From Nemertoderma westbladi (taxonomy: Eukaryota > Xenacoelomorpha > Nemertodermatida > Nemertodermatidae), in contig JAUCBJ010000958.1 in the NCBI GenBank assembly GCA_032718475.1, positions 1-53,500 on the forward strand: a stretch of DNA of 53,500 nucleotides, given 5' to 3'. Of the stretch, positions 41,294 through 51,782 are shown piece by piece. Made by a program: the position numbers and the translations under genes. The notes under the pieces are model-generated. The model did no database searches. It saw only the letters and a list, made by a program, of their open reading frames with translations, and was not told where the DNA came from. The first letter of the stretch is position 1. Each line of letters opens with the position of its first letter.

Positions 41294-43208
41294 TGCTATT
41301 ACAAATTCTTCGTTATCTAGTAAGCCGAGAAATTCCAAATCTTGGTTCAATCAAGAATGCTATCTGGCTAAACACGAACTCATGTCAAGTTTTCAGTTAA
41401 TGAAACGGGCGCCAACACCCCTAAACAAGCAAAGATATTCGGAGTTAGCTCGTTCATATAAGAAGTTGATGCATACAAAAAAGACATTGTACGAGGCCCA
41501 AAGAGAGTTTAAGTTAATTCAAGAGTGCGAGTCTGACAAACAGAAATTTTGGAACATTCTGAAGACCGGCGACCAAGTCAAACCAGTTGCTCAACAAGTG
41601 TCAGAACAATCTTGGTTCACACATTTCTCAGAGTTGCTTTCAACCAAACACTCACCCCAACTACCGCCAATTCCAGATCAACCAAATGATATACTAGATA
41701 AACAAATAGAGCCATCGGAAATAACGGTCGCTGTCAATAACGCCAAGCTCCACAAAGCAACGGGGCCAGATGGCGTGTCGAACGAGGCGCTAAAATCCGG
41801 TTTCGGTCACCTTCTTCCGTTCCTTCTGAGTCTGTTGTCCCTCTGTCTCACACTGGGAGTTTGCCCAATATCCTGGTTGACATCATATCTGATACCACTG
41901 TATAAAGGAAAAGGCAAAAAGACATCCCCTGACAGTTATCGTGGCATAGCACTCCTTTCGTGTCTACTAAAACTATACACCGCTATTCTGTTTGAACGTC
42001 TGTACGTGTTTGCCGAGATCAGTGGCATCCTTCCTGCTGCTCAATACGGCTTCCGTCGAGGACTCTCAACGGTGATGGCTGTCAAGAACCTATATGGTTT
42101 AATAAATATAGCTCTTCAGTCGGCCGGAGGACATACATATTGTGTTTTCGTCGACTTCACTAAGGCGTTCGACTCCATCAACAGAGAAACTCTCTGCCAG
42201 CGTCTAGTAATACATGGCATCAGTCGAAAATTTATCACTGCTATATGGGCACTAATCGCAGTTAACTATCTATGTATTTGCATTGGAACATATGTATTGG
42301 ACCCAATCACTCAATCGGTCGGAGTAGTGCAAGGTGACAAACTCTCTCCCCTTTTATTCAGCTTGTTCGTTGCTGACCTCCCATCTATCCTCATGGCCGC
42401 ATGCTGCATCGTCATAATGTACGCTGATGATCTCGTCATAGTCGGCGATTCGATCGCAGTCACCCAGGACGCTCTGGACAGATTATCAGAATATTGTCGG
42501 GTCAATGACCTGAAGGTCAATATAAAGAAAACTAAGGCAGTCAAATTCCGCAGAGGTGGCCGTTTAGCTTCTGGTGATAAATTATATTATAATGGCACTT
42601 TATTGGAGTTTCAAAATACGTTCAACTACTTAGGCGTAGTGCTAGCAACAAAAAATGGTCCCACAGCTCACTTCCAGCACTTATACAAAAAAGGCGTGGC
42701 CTGCTCTATTCGTATTGCAACTAAGGTAAATCTACATCATATATCGTTAGCCACGGCAAAACGTTTGTGGGCAACTGTAATCTACCCGTCGACAACATAC
42801 GGATGCACTATTTTTACGTCTAACGAAAACGTTCCGCGGCTGGAACACATCCATCGAGTGCGAGCATTTTACTACAAACTTTGGTGCGGCATCAGTAAAT
42901 ACTCGTCGTCAACTGCAATTCTTAACGCAATAGATAACTGCGATGACGCGGAAATTAATCTCGTGGACCTAACCGGTTTTCGTCGCCGCGCAGCAGCCCA
43001 GTTAATGGCGAACGGCTGCCACCATCGGATTTGTAAAATTTCGAACTGCTGGAGACCCACTGATCAATGTGTCTGCTGGTTGTGCAATAATAGTGCCACA
43101 TCTACCGCCCACTACCTGCAATGCACCGGAATGCCAGCCAACCTGTCTACATTAAGATGCGCGCTGTATCTGATGAGCGTAGACCAACCACTTCCCCATC
43201 CACCGTGA
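41190..43208 (+). CDS. LINE copy 2, reverse transcriptase part of ORF2
   Basis: 672 codons from the first ATG in this frame, overlapping the endonuclease frame by about 100 bp. RT motifs are complete: KATGPDGVSNEAL, SYRGIALLSCLLKLY, QYGFRRGLSTV, VFVDFTKAFDSIN, GVVQGDKLSPLLF and IMYADDLVIVG. The C-terminal knuckle CVCWLCNNSATSTAHYLQC ends the protein. The RT reads intact but, with the upstream frameshift, this copy cannot make a full ORF2 protein without recoding. Confidence 0.88.
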   Translation: MKQQAPSTIGKILTTGDFQSAIANGVDDVCSYITNAITNSSLSSKPRNSKSWFNQECYLAKHELMSSFQLMKRAPTPLNKQRYSELARSYKKLMHTKKTLYEAQREFKLIQECESDKQKFWNILKTGDQVKPVAQQVSEQSWFTHFSELLSTKHSPQLPPIPDQPNDILDKQIEPSEITVAVNNAKLHKATGPDGVSNEALKSGFGHLLPFLLSLLSLCLTLGVCPISWLTSYLIPLYKGKGKKTSPDSYRGIALLSCLLKLYTAILFERLYVFAEISGILPAAQYGFRRGLSTVMAVKNLYGLINIALQSAGGHTYCVFVDFTKAFDSINRETLCQRLVIHGISRKFITAIWALIAVNYLCICIGTYVLDPITQSVGVVQGDKLSPLLFSLFVADLPSILMAACCIVIMYADDLVIVGDSIAVTQDALDRLSEYCRVNDLKVNIKKTKAVKFRRGGRLASGDKLYYNGTLLEFQNTFNYLGVVLATKNGPTAHFQHLYKKGVACSIRIATKVNLHHISLATAKRLWATVIYPSTTYGCTIFTSNENVPRLEHIHRVRAFYYKLWCGISKYSSSTAILNAIDNCDDAEINLVDLTGFRRRAAAQLMANGCHHRICKISNCWRPTDQCVCWLCNNSATSTAHYLQCTGMPANLSTLRCALYLMSVDQPLPHPP

Positions 43209-43477
43209 CTTATTTATTATAGTTTAGTAACAGTATTTTAATATTTATTTTACATTATTATTTATTTTACGGAAATTTGTGCTTCAATTGATTAATTTTA
43301 CTAAGCTCCATATGTTGGAATAAAGAAGTCAATGATCAATAGTAATAATTAAATAGGGTGAATGTTCAATATTGATTTATGGTGTTTTTATTTCAAACTC
43401 TGTAGTAAAGTATATATTTATAAATATTTTGTTGTTTTCAATATTTAGTTTTAGAAATATTTCTAAATAAACAGGTT
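43209..43477 (+). other. 3' region of LINE copy 2
   Basis: AT-rich; AATAAAGAAGTC occurs near 43319, a possible poly(A) signal. It ends against the (TAC)n border of the opposite-strand RTE-like element. Confidence 0.45.
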
Positions 43478-43488
43478 TACTACTACTA

Positions 43489-45177
43489 CTAGGTCGACCG
43501 AACTCGGACAGTGGAAATGAGATCCTTCCAGGCTTCCCGATTCTCCATAGTTGTCGCAATTTCGTTTCTCCTAAGTTCAGTATCCCTTTCAAGTTGATCT
43601 ATATATGTTATGGCAGGTCGTCCACGACTACGCTTTCCATGAGTTGGAAATAGAAGTAGATCTGGTATGACCTCGTCTTTACTTCGCCAGCAGTGCCCAC
43701 TGAATCTTAATCTGCGTTCACGGAGGGTGGTTGATACAGGTGGTATTGTACCATAAAGCTCGGCGTTTGTCATGTGTTGTCTCCAGCTGATGTTTAAGGC
43801 TGCCCTTAGTAGTCTGGTGTAGCAACCATCAATTCGTTGTTCAAGTGATTTAGTCAGTGTCCAGGTCTCACCCCCGTATAAAATTACACTTTCCACTGTG
43901 GCTCGAAAGAACTCAGTCTTCAGGTGCCTGGAGAGATCTGATTTCCAGATGGTATCCATTTTTGATAGAGCTACCCAAGCCTTTGCTTTCCTAACTTCTA
44001 TGTCCTTTTTGCTACTCTCTATCCATGATCCAAGGTACTGGAAGTCATCGACCTGCCTTAGTTGATTATTATCAATGGTTGTCAAGTTTCCATCAACATT
44101 AAAGGTCATGAATTCGGTCTTGGTAGCATTTATATGCAATCCAACCTCCTTAGCAGCCCTCTCCACTTTATTAAGTAGAAGCTGTGCATCTGCTAGCGTA
44201 TTAGAGAGCAGGGCGATGTCATCCGCAAAGTCGGTGTCTGTGACTGTAGTTGCCGGATATCTACTACTTCTGCGTTCTTGAAGTGTGAATCCCAGATCTT
44301 CACCCTTTGTGGCCGTCCTCATTGCGTAATCCAGCACAATTACAAATAGTAATGGTGCTAATGTGTCACCTTGCAGTACGCCAGCCAGGATTGAGAAAAA
44401 CTCAATTTCACCATCTGGTGAGAGTACCTGCGCTTCTGTGTCACAATATAGCAATCCAATGCCAGCAACAATTACTTCTGGTATTCCATAAGCTCTTAGG
44501 ATTTCAAGCATTTTACCTCTATGGATGGAGTCGAATGCCTTCTTGAAGTCCACAAAAGTCATGACTGCGGGGAGATTCTTTGACTTAATTCCTTCAATCA
44601 GTCTCCGTAGTGCAAGTATCTGAGCTATTGTTGAGCTACTTGGTCGAAATCCGTTTTGGCTCTTACGCAGTAGTTTCTCTATGTGAGGCCTAATCCTATA
44701 TAGAATCATTTTATTGTATATTTTGGCAGCTACCACAAGCAGACAGATCCCACGATAGTTTGTTGGTATGCCGAGGTCTCCTTTCTTGGGGAGAGGCTTT
44801 AGTTGACCTTTAGTCCAAATTGGTGGTGGCTTTTCCCCTTTTAACATCCGGTTGCAAACATTCAATAATGGTCTATTTAGCACTCCGGTTTTCCATACCT
44901 CCGCTGGGATTTCATCTAATCCACTCGCTTTATTATTGGACATGCTTTTAATGCTTCTTTGGAGTTCGGCAGGTGTGAAGTCCCCTGTTTCTATAGGTAG
45001 TGTCTTGTCATATATTTTCCTTGTAGGGCTGACCTCGATGTTTGGTGGCTGCCCAAGCAGGTTGCTGAAGTGATTTTTCCACTTCCCAACACGTTCTTCA
45101 GGACTATCGGCTTTGAGGCGCCCCTTTGCACAACTTTTCCGACCAGATACTTCATTTACAGTTTGCCAGGTAAGTCT
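43489..45177 (-). CDS. RTE-like reverse transcriptase
   Basis: The frame is open from just after a TAA at 45180-45178; the first ATG is at 44943. The stretch before the ATG (LTWQTVNEVSGRK, VGKWKNHFSNLLG) is normal RTE pre-RT sequence, so the real protein is continuous with the upstream endonuclease. RT motifs: NNKASGLDEIPAE, NYRGICLLVVAAKIYNKMI, NGFRPSSSTIAQI, FVDFKKAFDSIHRGKM, GVLQGDTLAPLLFV and DTDFADDIALL (FADD). A C-terminal region with YLGSWI and LYGGETWTLTKSLEQRI is typical of RTE/Craft-type elements. Confidence 0.9.
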   Translation of the reverse strand, partial: RLTWQTVNEVSGRKSCAKGRLKADSPEERVGKWKNHFSNLLGQPPNIEVSPTRKIYDKTLPIETGDFTPAELQRSIKSMSNNKASGLDEIPAEVWKTGVLNRPLLNVCNRMLKGEKPPPIWTKGQLKPLPKKGDLGIPTNYRGICLLVVAAKIYNKMILYRIRPHIEKLLRKSQNGFRPSSSTIAQILALRRLIEGIKSKNLPAVMTFVDFKKAFDSIHRGKMLEILRAYGIPEVIVAGIGLLYCDTEAQVLSPDGEIEFFSILAGVLQGDTLAPLLFVIVLDYAMRTATKGEDLGFTLQERRSSRYPATTVTDTDFADDIALLSNTLADAQLLLNKVERAAKEVGLHINATKTEFMTFNVDGNLTTIDNNQLRQVDDFQYLGSWIESSKKDIEVRKAKAWVALSKMDTIWKSDLSRHLKTEFFRATVESVILYGGETWTLTKSLEQRIDGCYTRLLRAALNISWRQHMTNAELYGTIPPVSTTLRERRLRFSGHCWRSKDEVIPDLLLFPTHGKRSRGRPAITYIDQLERDTELRRNEIATTMENREAWKDLISTVRVRST

Positions 45178-46527
45178 TTATTGTTGCTGTATGTGAGCAG
45201 TTGTAATTGCTTCAGTTTTATCCTGTATGTACTTTTCCTGGCTGATGTTGTAGGCCAATTTAAGATCGTCCTTAGCTTTCTCAACCTTGTTAATGTTTTC
45301 GGTTGTTGGTTGTTCGGTTTTAACTTTGTAGGCTATCTTAAGATCTTCTCTCTTACAAGTAACCTCACAGTTTTGCCATGGCACATACTGTTTTCGTTTA
45401 GGTTTCTGGGGGATATGCCTCTTAGCTGATTCCTTGTGGGCTGTTATTATATTCTGGTATATTGAATCGGTAGATTGGTCTTCATCCATTGACTGAAGTG
45501 CTTCAAAGCGGTTTTGAACTTCTACTGTATAAGCATCCTTTACAGCATTGTCAGTTCTGAGTTTCTCCCAGTCATAGTTGATTTGCTTGCTTGTCCTGGG
45601 TTTGCTGGCTCTCAAACTGAGTCTGATCTCTGCAGTCACAATTCTGTGGTCCGAACCAATTAGGTTGAACGAGCTGTATGCCTCGCAGTTGATCATGCTA
45701 TTTCTCCACTTTTTGTTTATAAGGATGTAATCCAGTTGTGCTTTGGTTCCATTAGGGTATTGAAAGGTCCATAGCTTCCCCTTACTCTTTTCGAATGTGT
45801 TGTTTGTTGGTATCAATTCACATTCTTCCATTAGGTCTAAGAGTAAGTACCCATTTCTGTTAGAACTGGTGTTATAGGTGTAACCCTTGATGTCTTCTGG
45901 GCCAATTTGCGCATTCAGGTCACCAGCAATGACTTTAACATTGTGTTTCGGGATGTCCTTAATAAGTCCAGTCAGTTCTTCAAAAAACTTGACTGCTTGT
46001 TCTGGCTCTGAGGCATTGGTTGGACTGTAGCAACATATAACTGTTGTCTTGGGATTCCCATCAAATGTTGCGATCATAACCCTGGAATTTATAGATTCGA
46101 TGTTGTTTAGGGTCTTAAGTGCAAATGGGCTTAGCAGAATTCCTACTCCACCAATTGATGCATTGGCCGAGTTTCTTACTGCTGAGCTTGTTACTAACGT
46201 CCATCCATTTCCAATGTCATTGTACTTCATGGCAGTGTCTTCATGACAAATCCGATGTTCTTGGATGCAGATGATGTCGATGTTATATTCCATTGCCAGA
46301 GCGACCATGTCACCCTGTTTGCTCTGTGCTTTCAGCGTGCGTGCGTTCATTGTAGCAATCTTTAGTGTCTTTTTACATTTCAACAGGTTGGTTCTTCTTT
46401 CTTCTCTGTCTTCTGTTCCAGTAGCCAATTTATCGACCCCAGCCTGGTGTACCACTGAGGGACGCGGTCCTTGTTGACCCGGGCGACGACCGAGCCGGTA
46501 TTTCTCCTGGAGGGTTCTCATACTCAT
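45178..46527 (-). CDS. RTE-like APE endonuclease
   Basis: 449 codons. Motifs: KIATMNARTLK, IDIICIQEHR (catalytic E), VIAGDLNAQIG, LDYILINKKW and GSDHRIVTAEI (SDH present, unlike the other LINE family here). It ends at a TAA in the same frame as the RT (45178 minus 43489 is divisible by 3); the codons on both sides are a normal RTE linker. This looks like a single nonsense change in an otherwise intact 1000-residue polyprotein, or less likely a recoded stop. The best start is uncertain: repeats at 46592-46700 lie just upstream. Confidence 0.88.
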   Translation of the reverse strand: MSMRTLQEKYRLGRRPGQQGPRPSVVHQAGVDKLATGTEDREERRTNLLKCKKTLKIATMNARTLKAQSKQGDMVALAMEYNIDIICIQEHRICHEDTAMKYNDIGNGWTLVTSSAVRNSANASIGGVGILLSPFALKTLNNIESINSRVMIATFDGNPKTTVICCYSPTNASEPEQAVKFFEELTGLIKDIPKHNVKVIAGDLNAQIGPEDIKGYTYNTSSNRNGYLLLDLMEECELIPTNNTFEKSKGKLWTFQYPNGTKAQLDYILINKKWRNSMINCEAYSSFNLIGSDHRIVTAEIRLSLRASKPRTSKQINYDWEKLRTDNAVKDAYTVEVQNRFEALQSMDEDQSTDSIYQNIITAHKESAKRHIPQKPKRKQYVPWQNCEVTCKREDLKIAYKVKTEQPTTENINKVEKAKDDLKLAYNISQEKYIQDKTEAITTAHIQQQ

Positions 46528-46591
46528 ATCTTTCAGTTGCGGGGGTAAACCGCTTGTGGTCGCAACTCCTACAAGCGTCTTCGCAGTAGGT

Positions 46592-46700
46592 CGCCGTTGG
46601 TTGATTACCTTCCGCCGACCTTGTCAGCATGTCTAGCCGTTGGTTGATTACCTTCCGCCGACCTTGTCAGCATGTCTAGCCGTTGGTTGATTACCTTCCG
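46592..46700. repeat. 43-bp tandem repeat, about 2.5 copies
   Basis: The unit starts CCGTTGGTTGATTACCTTCC. It lies in the 5' region of the RTE-like LINE, where short tandem repeats in some LINEs act as promoter monomers (inference). Confidence 0.85.
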
Positions 46701-46990
46701 CCTATCCATGGCCTACAGCCCTGCTGCCGACTGTAGGGGTCCATTTGATACACCCTGAACCAAGTGTGCCTCCTGGGTTAGGTTACCTAACACTGGTAGA
46801 GGAGCATCCAGTATAGACAGGGCGGGGCTTGTATCATCTCTAATGCAGATGCGTATCAAGCCTTTGCCTTCAATGGTGCCCTAGGCGCTATAGCCCTCAA
46901 TGACTTATTTAGTTGACGGGGCTGAACCAACCCACTCTTGATCAACTAAATAATGAATAGGCTATGCTTATCGGGCCTGCCCTACTGGGC

Positions 46991-47087
46991 TAAACAGGTT
47001 TAAAAATTTAGAAATCACTATTTTTATTATTTAAAAATTTCACAAACATATTATTTAGAAAAAAACATGCGGGAAACAGGCAAGAAA
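46991..47087. other. AT-rich junction before a tandem array
   Basis: Short A/T-rich stretch between the RTE-like element and the 47-bp array. No gene. Confidence 0.4.
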
Positions 47088-47800
47088 TTTATAACTTTAT
47101 ATTACAACTGACTAAACTTATGTAACTGACTGACTATATAACTTTATATTACAACTGACTAAACTTATGTAACTGACTGACTATATAACTTTATATTACA
47201 ACTGATTAAACTTATGTAACTGACTGACTATATAACTTTATATTACAACTGACTAAACTTATGTAACTGACTGACTATATAACTTAATATTACAACTGAC
47301 TAAACTTATGTAACTGACTGACAATATAACTTTATATTACAACTGACTAAACTTATGTAACTGACTGGCTAACTTTATATTACAACTGACTAAACTTATG
47401 TAACTGACTGACAATATAACTTTATATTACAACTGACTAAACTTTTGTAACTGACTGACTATATAACTTTATATTACAACTGACTAAACTTATGTAACTG
47501 ACTGACAATATAACTTTATATTACAACTGACTAAACTTATGTAACTGACTGACAATATAACTTTATATTACAACTGACTAAACTTTTGTAACTGACTGAC
47601 TATATAACTTTATATTACAACTGACTAAACTTTTTTAACTGACTGACTATATAACTTTATATTACAACTGACTAAACTTTTTTAACTGACTGACTATATA
47701 ACTTTATATTACAACTGACTAAACTTTTGTAACTGACTGACTATATAACTTTATATTACAACTGACTAAACTTATGTAACTGACGGACTATATACCTGAA
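47088..47800. repeat. Second 47-bp tandem array, about 15 copies
   Basis: The unit is TGACTGACTATATAACTTTA followed by TATTACAACTGACTAAACTT and ATGTAAC; unrelated in sequence to the 47-bp array at 13.5-17 kb. One unit near 47370 is shortened. Confidence 0.95.
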
Positions 47801-48326
47801 ACTGATTAAGGTTCATCACGAATTCACTGAGAAAGGTTTTACAACAACTGCACTTTACCAAAATATCGCTATCGGGTTATTATTTAGGGGATCTTTCATT
47901 CTTTGTAACTCACTGCGTGGCAAACAGTAATTCTTCACAATATACAATTTCCATTTATTACATAATAAATATCTTATTAATAATTTCAAATTCCTATAGG
48001 GAATAATAATATGACACATGATATATACGACAACACAAATTATTTGGTATCATTGCACAAAAACATGACAAAAAAACTATTTAATTAAACTGTTTATCGA
48101 TATAATAACTACAATCAGCACAAATAGTATCCAAAAAACATCTATTTTGCAAAAAACGGCGCTTTAGTGAAGCCTGTTTAAATTGAGAGACTTAGACCAC
48201 GGAGTTCTACAAACGATGACTGCTAGTAGCAAATACAAGATAGAGTTGGATCGAAAATATTGGTTTAGTATTGGGACGAAGTAGTCAGACAAAATAAATA
48301 ACCGTAACTTAATCCACAATTTAACT
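47801..48326. other. No gene seen
   Basis: AT-rich sequence, no ORF with coding character. Confidence 0.4.
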
Positions 48327-48787
48327 GATTGGGTTTTTCTCACAAAAAGTGGCCAAGATTTAGAGAAAATAATGTCAATTTTTTTTTGTAAAAACTATAT
48401 AAATATATACATATTTTCGAGAGTTCTCGATGGGGCGACTTCGAAAACACTAGTGGGCCGTTTTTTTTAGTGAAGTCTTAAGATTTTATTCGTGAAAAAC
48501 GAATGTCCACAATGTAACATTTTGACCCTCCTGGTGTAACGCTACTTGTTAGCCAATCAGAAGCCTTCATTTCACAGAACGCCCATAATCTAACTTGTTG
48601 TCTCTAATGTAACGCTACTTGTTAGCCAATCAGTATCCAGGATTTGACATTTAAAATATATACCAGAAATTCAACAGTCACTTGTATGTCATGTAACGCC
48701 ACTTTCATTATTAACCGTAAACTAAGGATTTATCGACCCAATGGCTAAAAATAATATCTTTCAAATCAGCAAATTATTTTTTGTTGT

Positions 48788-49740
48788 ATCGCCATCACTA
48801 ACGTAATCTCTAAGTCCTTCACGTGTAACGCCATCACTAACGTAATCTCTAAGTCCTTCACGTGTAACGCCATCACTAACTTAATCTCTAAGTCCATCAC
48901 GTGTAACGCCATCACTAACTTAATCTCTAAGTCCATCACGTGTAACGCCATCACTAACTTAATCTCTAAGTCCTTCACGTGTAACGCCATCACTAACTTA
49001 ATCTCTAAGTCCTTCACGTGTAACGCCATCACTAACTTAATCTCTAAGTCCTTCACGTGTAACGCCATCACTAACGTAATCTCTAAGTCCTTCACGTGTA
49101 ACGCCATCACTAACTTAATCTCTAAGTCCATCACGTGTAACGCCATCACTAACTTAATCTCTAAGTCCATCACGTGTAACGCCATCACTAACTTAATCTC
49201 TAAGTCCATCACGTGTAACGCCATCACTAACTTAATCTCTAAGTCCATCACGTGTAACGCCATCACTAACTTAATCTCTAAGTCCTTCACGTGTAACGCC
49301 ATCACTAACTTAATCTATAAGTCCTTCACGTATAACGCCATCACTAACTTAATCTCTAAGTCCTTCACGTGTAACGATATCACTAACTTAATCTATAAGT
49401 CCTTCACGTGTAACGATATCACTAACTTAATCTCTAAGTCCTTCACGTGTAACGCCATCACTAACTTAATCTCTAAGTCCTTCACGTGTAACAATATCAC
49501 TAACTTAATCTCTAAGTCCTTCACGTGTAACGCCATCACTAACTTAATCTCTAAGTCCTTCACGTGTAACGATATCACTAACTTAATCTCTAAGTCCTTC
49601 ACGTGTAACGCCATCACTAACTTAATCTATAAGTCCTTCACGTGTAACGATATCACTAACTTAATCTCTAAGTCCTTCACGTGTAACGCCATCACTAACT
49701 TAATCTCTAAGTCCTTCACGTGTAACACATCACTAACTCT
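48788..49740. repeat. 39-bp tandem array, about 24 copies, one CACGTG per unit
   Basis: The unit is CGTGTAACGCCATCACTAAC followed by TTAATCTCTAAGTCCTTCA. CACGTG (E-box palindrome) spans the unit junction in nearly every copy. Variants: CCATCAC versus GATATCAC, AACTTAA versus AACGTAA, CCTTCA versus CCATCA. 39 is a multiple of 3, so minus-strand ORFs (VMALHVKDLEIKL repeats) stay open; not called as genes. Confidence 0.95.
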
Positions 49741-49904
49741 ATCACTAACTTCAAACGAGAAGTTCTTACCAGACACAACACGCTTAATTCCGTTTGACAA
49801 TTGTAATCGCATGACGATTAAGAAGTACTGTTTTAGAACCGAAATGAAGAAAGGTAAACAAATCATGAGTTTTTCCTAAACCATTTAGGTAGTACTGGTT
49901 CTGT

Positions 49905-50570
49905 CTGACCTGTGACCGGATGAGCATAAGCTCAAAGGATGGTATGCTTGAGCATGTGGACGACTTCTGTTACCTGGGATCATGGATCCGGAAGTCAGGT
50001 GAGGACCTTCGAATACGTAAGGGAAAGGCATGGGCAGCCTTGAATAGGCTTTCCAGGATTTGGAAGTCACCGATAATTAATCGGAAACTTAAGGTCCGAT
50101 TATTTAGAGCAGCAGTAGTTCCAGTACTCCTCTATGGGAGTCCATGCTGGGCTCTAACTGCTGAGGACACCAAATCTCTGGATGGCACATTCACAAGAAT
50201 GCTACGCTGGGTTCATTGTGTCAAGTACAATGCACACATCTCCAACCAGACACTATATAACATTGGAGGTGTCTCATTGGTTCCCCCAACCTTGACACTA
50301 GAACAAAATTGCCTCAGCTTTGCAGGACATTGCTTTCGCCGTGAGGACCAGCCAGTGCATAATCTTGTACTTTGGCAGCCTCATGGAGTTAATAAGCATG
50401 GTGGACAGCCCATGACTTTCTTGAGATGCATCTTAAAGGACACTGGCCTTGAAGATGCGGATGATCTAGCAAAAGTCATGGGTGATAGGGAGTTGTGGCG
50501 GCGCAATTTTGTCGACAAGCCGGCACAGCATTCTTAAAAATGCAGCTGCAATGCAGCATGCCGATCCTAG
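49905..50570 (+). pseudogene. RTE-like LINE, 3' fragment
   Basis: ORF 49920-50537 is the C-terminal part of an RTE-like polymerase: FCYLGSWIRKSGEDLRIRKG, LYGSPCWALTAEDTKSLDG and FAGHCFRREDQPVHNLVLW, matching the C-terminal region of the element at 43.5 kb but clearly diverged. It ends with the tail GATCCTAGTAGTAG at about 50563. It lacks the RT core. Confidence 0.85.
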
Positions 50571-50599
50571 TAGTAGGTAATACAGACTACAGATACAAT

Positions 50600-51156
50600 A
50601 ATACTACTACAGTAGTTTATACTAAATACTGAAATACAGAAACCATCGACTATTGTTAATTTGAACCTGACTGCCTGATTTGTAAAAAGAAACGCCACTC
50701 GCACTGCTAGGTATTTTCAGGCCCGACTGCGTTACATGGTGGACATGTCTCGAGTGTGACGCTATTGATTGTGACAGCGTTACATGCATTACATGATGGA
50801 CATTGAAGACATTTTTCATTAACATGGCGTTGACTATAGTTTGTTTTGAAATTATATTAAAATCAAATATGTTTTTCGATAGATCTGCGATTGCTCTTTC
50901 ATATGAGCCCGCAATGGTCTCGATATGATTAGTAAAGCAAAAGTTATCGCTATTCAAAGTAGCGTTACATTGAGGACATTCCTAATGACGGTATTTTATG
51001 TAGATTTACGTTTTCGCACAACGCTCGAGTTCTACTGAACGAATTCGTATAATTATTTTACCTGCTGATAGCTAAATAAATCGCCGTTTAGAAATATCTC
51101 ACTTGGAGATGTTGTGAATAAATAAAAAAAAACCATGTCATGATACGAGCGTTACA
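50600..51156. repeat. Dispersed GTTACAT...TGGACA motif region
   Basis: GCGTTACATGGTGGACA-like copies at 50730, 50777, 50962 and 51149; an inverted copy (TGTCCACAATGTAAC) at 48504. No gene. Confidence 0.5.
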
Positions 51157-51270
51157 TGGTGGACAAGTTGTGGCGGTGCAATTTTGTTGACAAGCCGGCA
51201 CAGCATTCTTAAAAATGCAGCTGCAATGCAGTATGCCGATCCTAGTAGTAGTAGTAGTAGTGGTGGACAA
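51157..51270 (+). mobile_element. 94-bp RTE-like 3' insertion with target-site duplication
   Basis: 51167-51260 repeats the last part of the element ending near 50570 (TGTGGCGGTGCAATTTTGTT ... GCCGATCCTAGTAGTAGTAG). It is flanked by TGGTGGACAA at 51157-51166 and 51261-51270, a 10-bp target-site duplication. A heavily 5'-truncated, target-primed insertion. Confidence 0.88.
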
Positions 51271-51658
51271 AATCGTAGTGCCGGCGTAACCGATTGTTAG
51301 TAAATAGTAAATATATAAAATGTGAGTAGCTTCGGTTGAAAACCACCAATAGTATGTGAAAGAGCATTAAATTTGCTTTATTTTTATGTATGGTATGTGG
51401 AACCTTTGCTTTCATTACTTTATAGCTCAGAAGCCAAATATTTAAAAATAATTTAATGTGACATTTCAAAAAACATGCATTTTTGATATTTGTAATGGTG
51501 TCATTATTTAGGTTGTGAATGGAAATTTGCTGAAATATGAGCAGATTTCCGCTCTTCCGATTCGTATATAGGTTCATGGGATTAAATCTGTGTCGTTTGG
51601 AAATATAACCATGCGAATCCGAATGCATGGCCATTTTGACATAAAAGTTTGGCCACTT

Positions 51659-51782
51659 TTTGTGAGAACGACCCAATTAAACTAATTAGAGTATTTTAGT
51701 AAGCGGGAACGATCACCTGATTTGTGAGAACGACCCAATTAAACTAATTAGTGTATTTTAGTAAGCGGGAACGATCACCTGA
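51659..51782. repeat. 62-bp direct duplication
   Basis: Two copies starting TTTGTGAGAACGACCCAATT at 51659 and 51721, one internal difference (TTAGAG/TTAGTG). It overlaps the right inverted-repeat arm. Confidence 0.95.

Larger units (their letters stand above)
43478..46990 (-). mobile_element. RTE-like LINE with (TAG)n 3' tail
   Basis: Nearly complete minus-strand element: 5' region about 46990-46530, endonuclease, RT, and a 3' end CCTAGTAGTAGTAGTA (43492-43478). Two other 3' fragments ending in GCCGATCCTAGTAGTAG lie at 50.5 and 51.2 kb, and a central fragment at 37.1 kb. The 5' region contains an inverted repeat, CTTATTTAGTTGA / ATCAACTAAATAA (about 46906-46954). Confidence 0.8.
48327..51690. 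mobile_element. Block bounded by inverted repeats (possible DNA element)
   Basis: GGGTTTTTCTCACAAAAAGT with GGCCAAG (48339-48365) recurs inverted at about 51650-51681 (GGCCACTTTTTGTGAGAACG). Inside are the 39-bp array, two RTE 3' fragments and dispersed GTTACAT(n)TGGACA motifs. No transposase is visible, so it would be non-autonomous; chance duplication of a repeat in both orientations is the alternative. Confidence 0.35.

Noticed and set aside
43172-43190. CTGATGAG as a hammerhead ribozyme core
   Set aside because: It lies within RT codons and no matching GAAA core or stems were found nearby.
48766-49866. Minus-strand repeat ORFs (VMALHVKDLEIKL units)
   Set aside because: By-product of a 39-bp unit; interrupted where units vary; no start context or flanking coding sequence.
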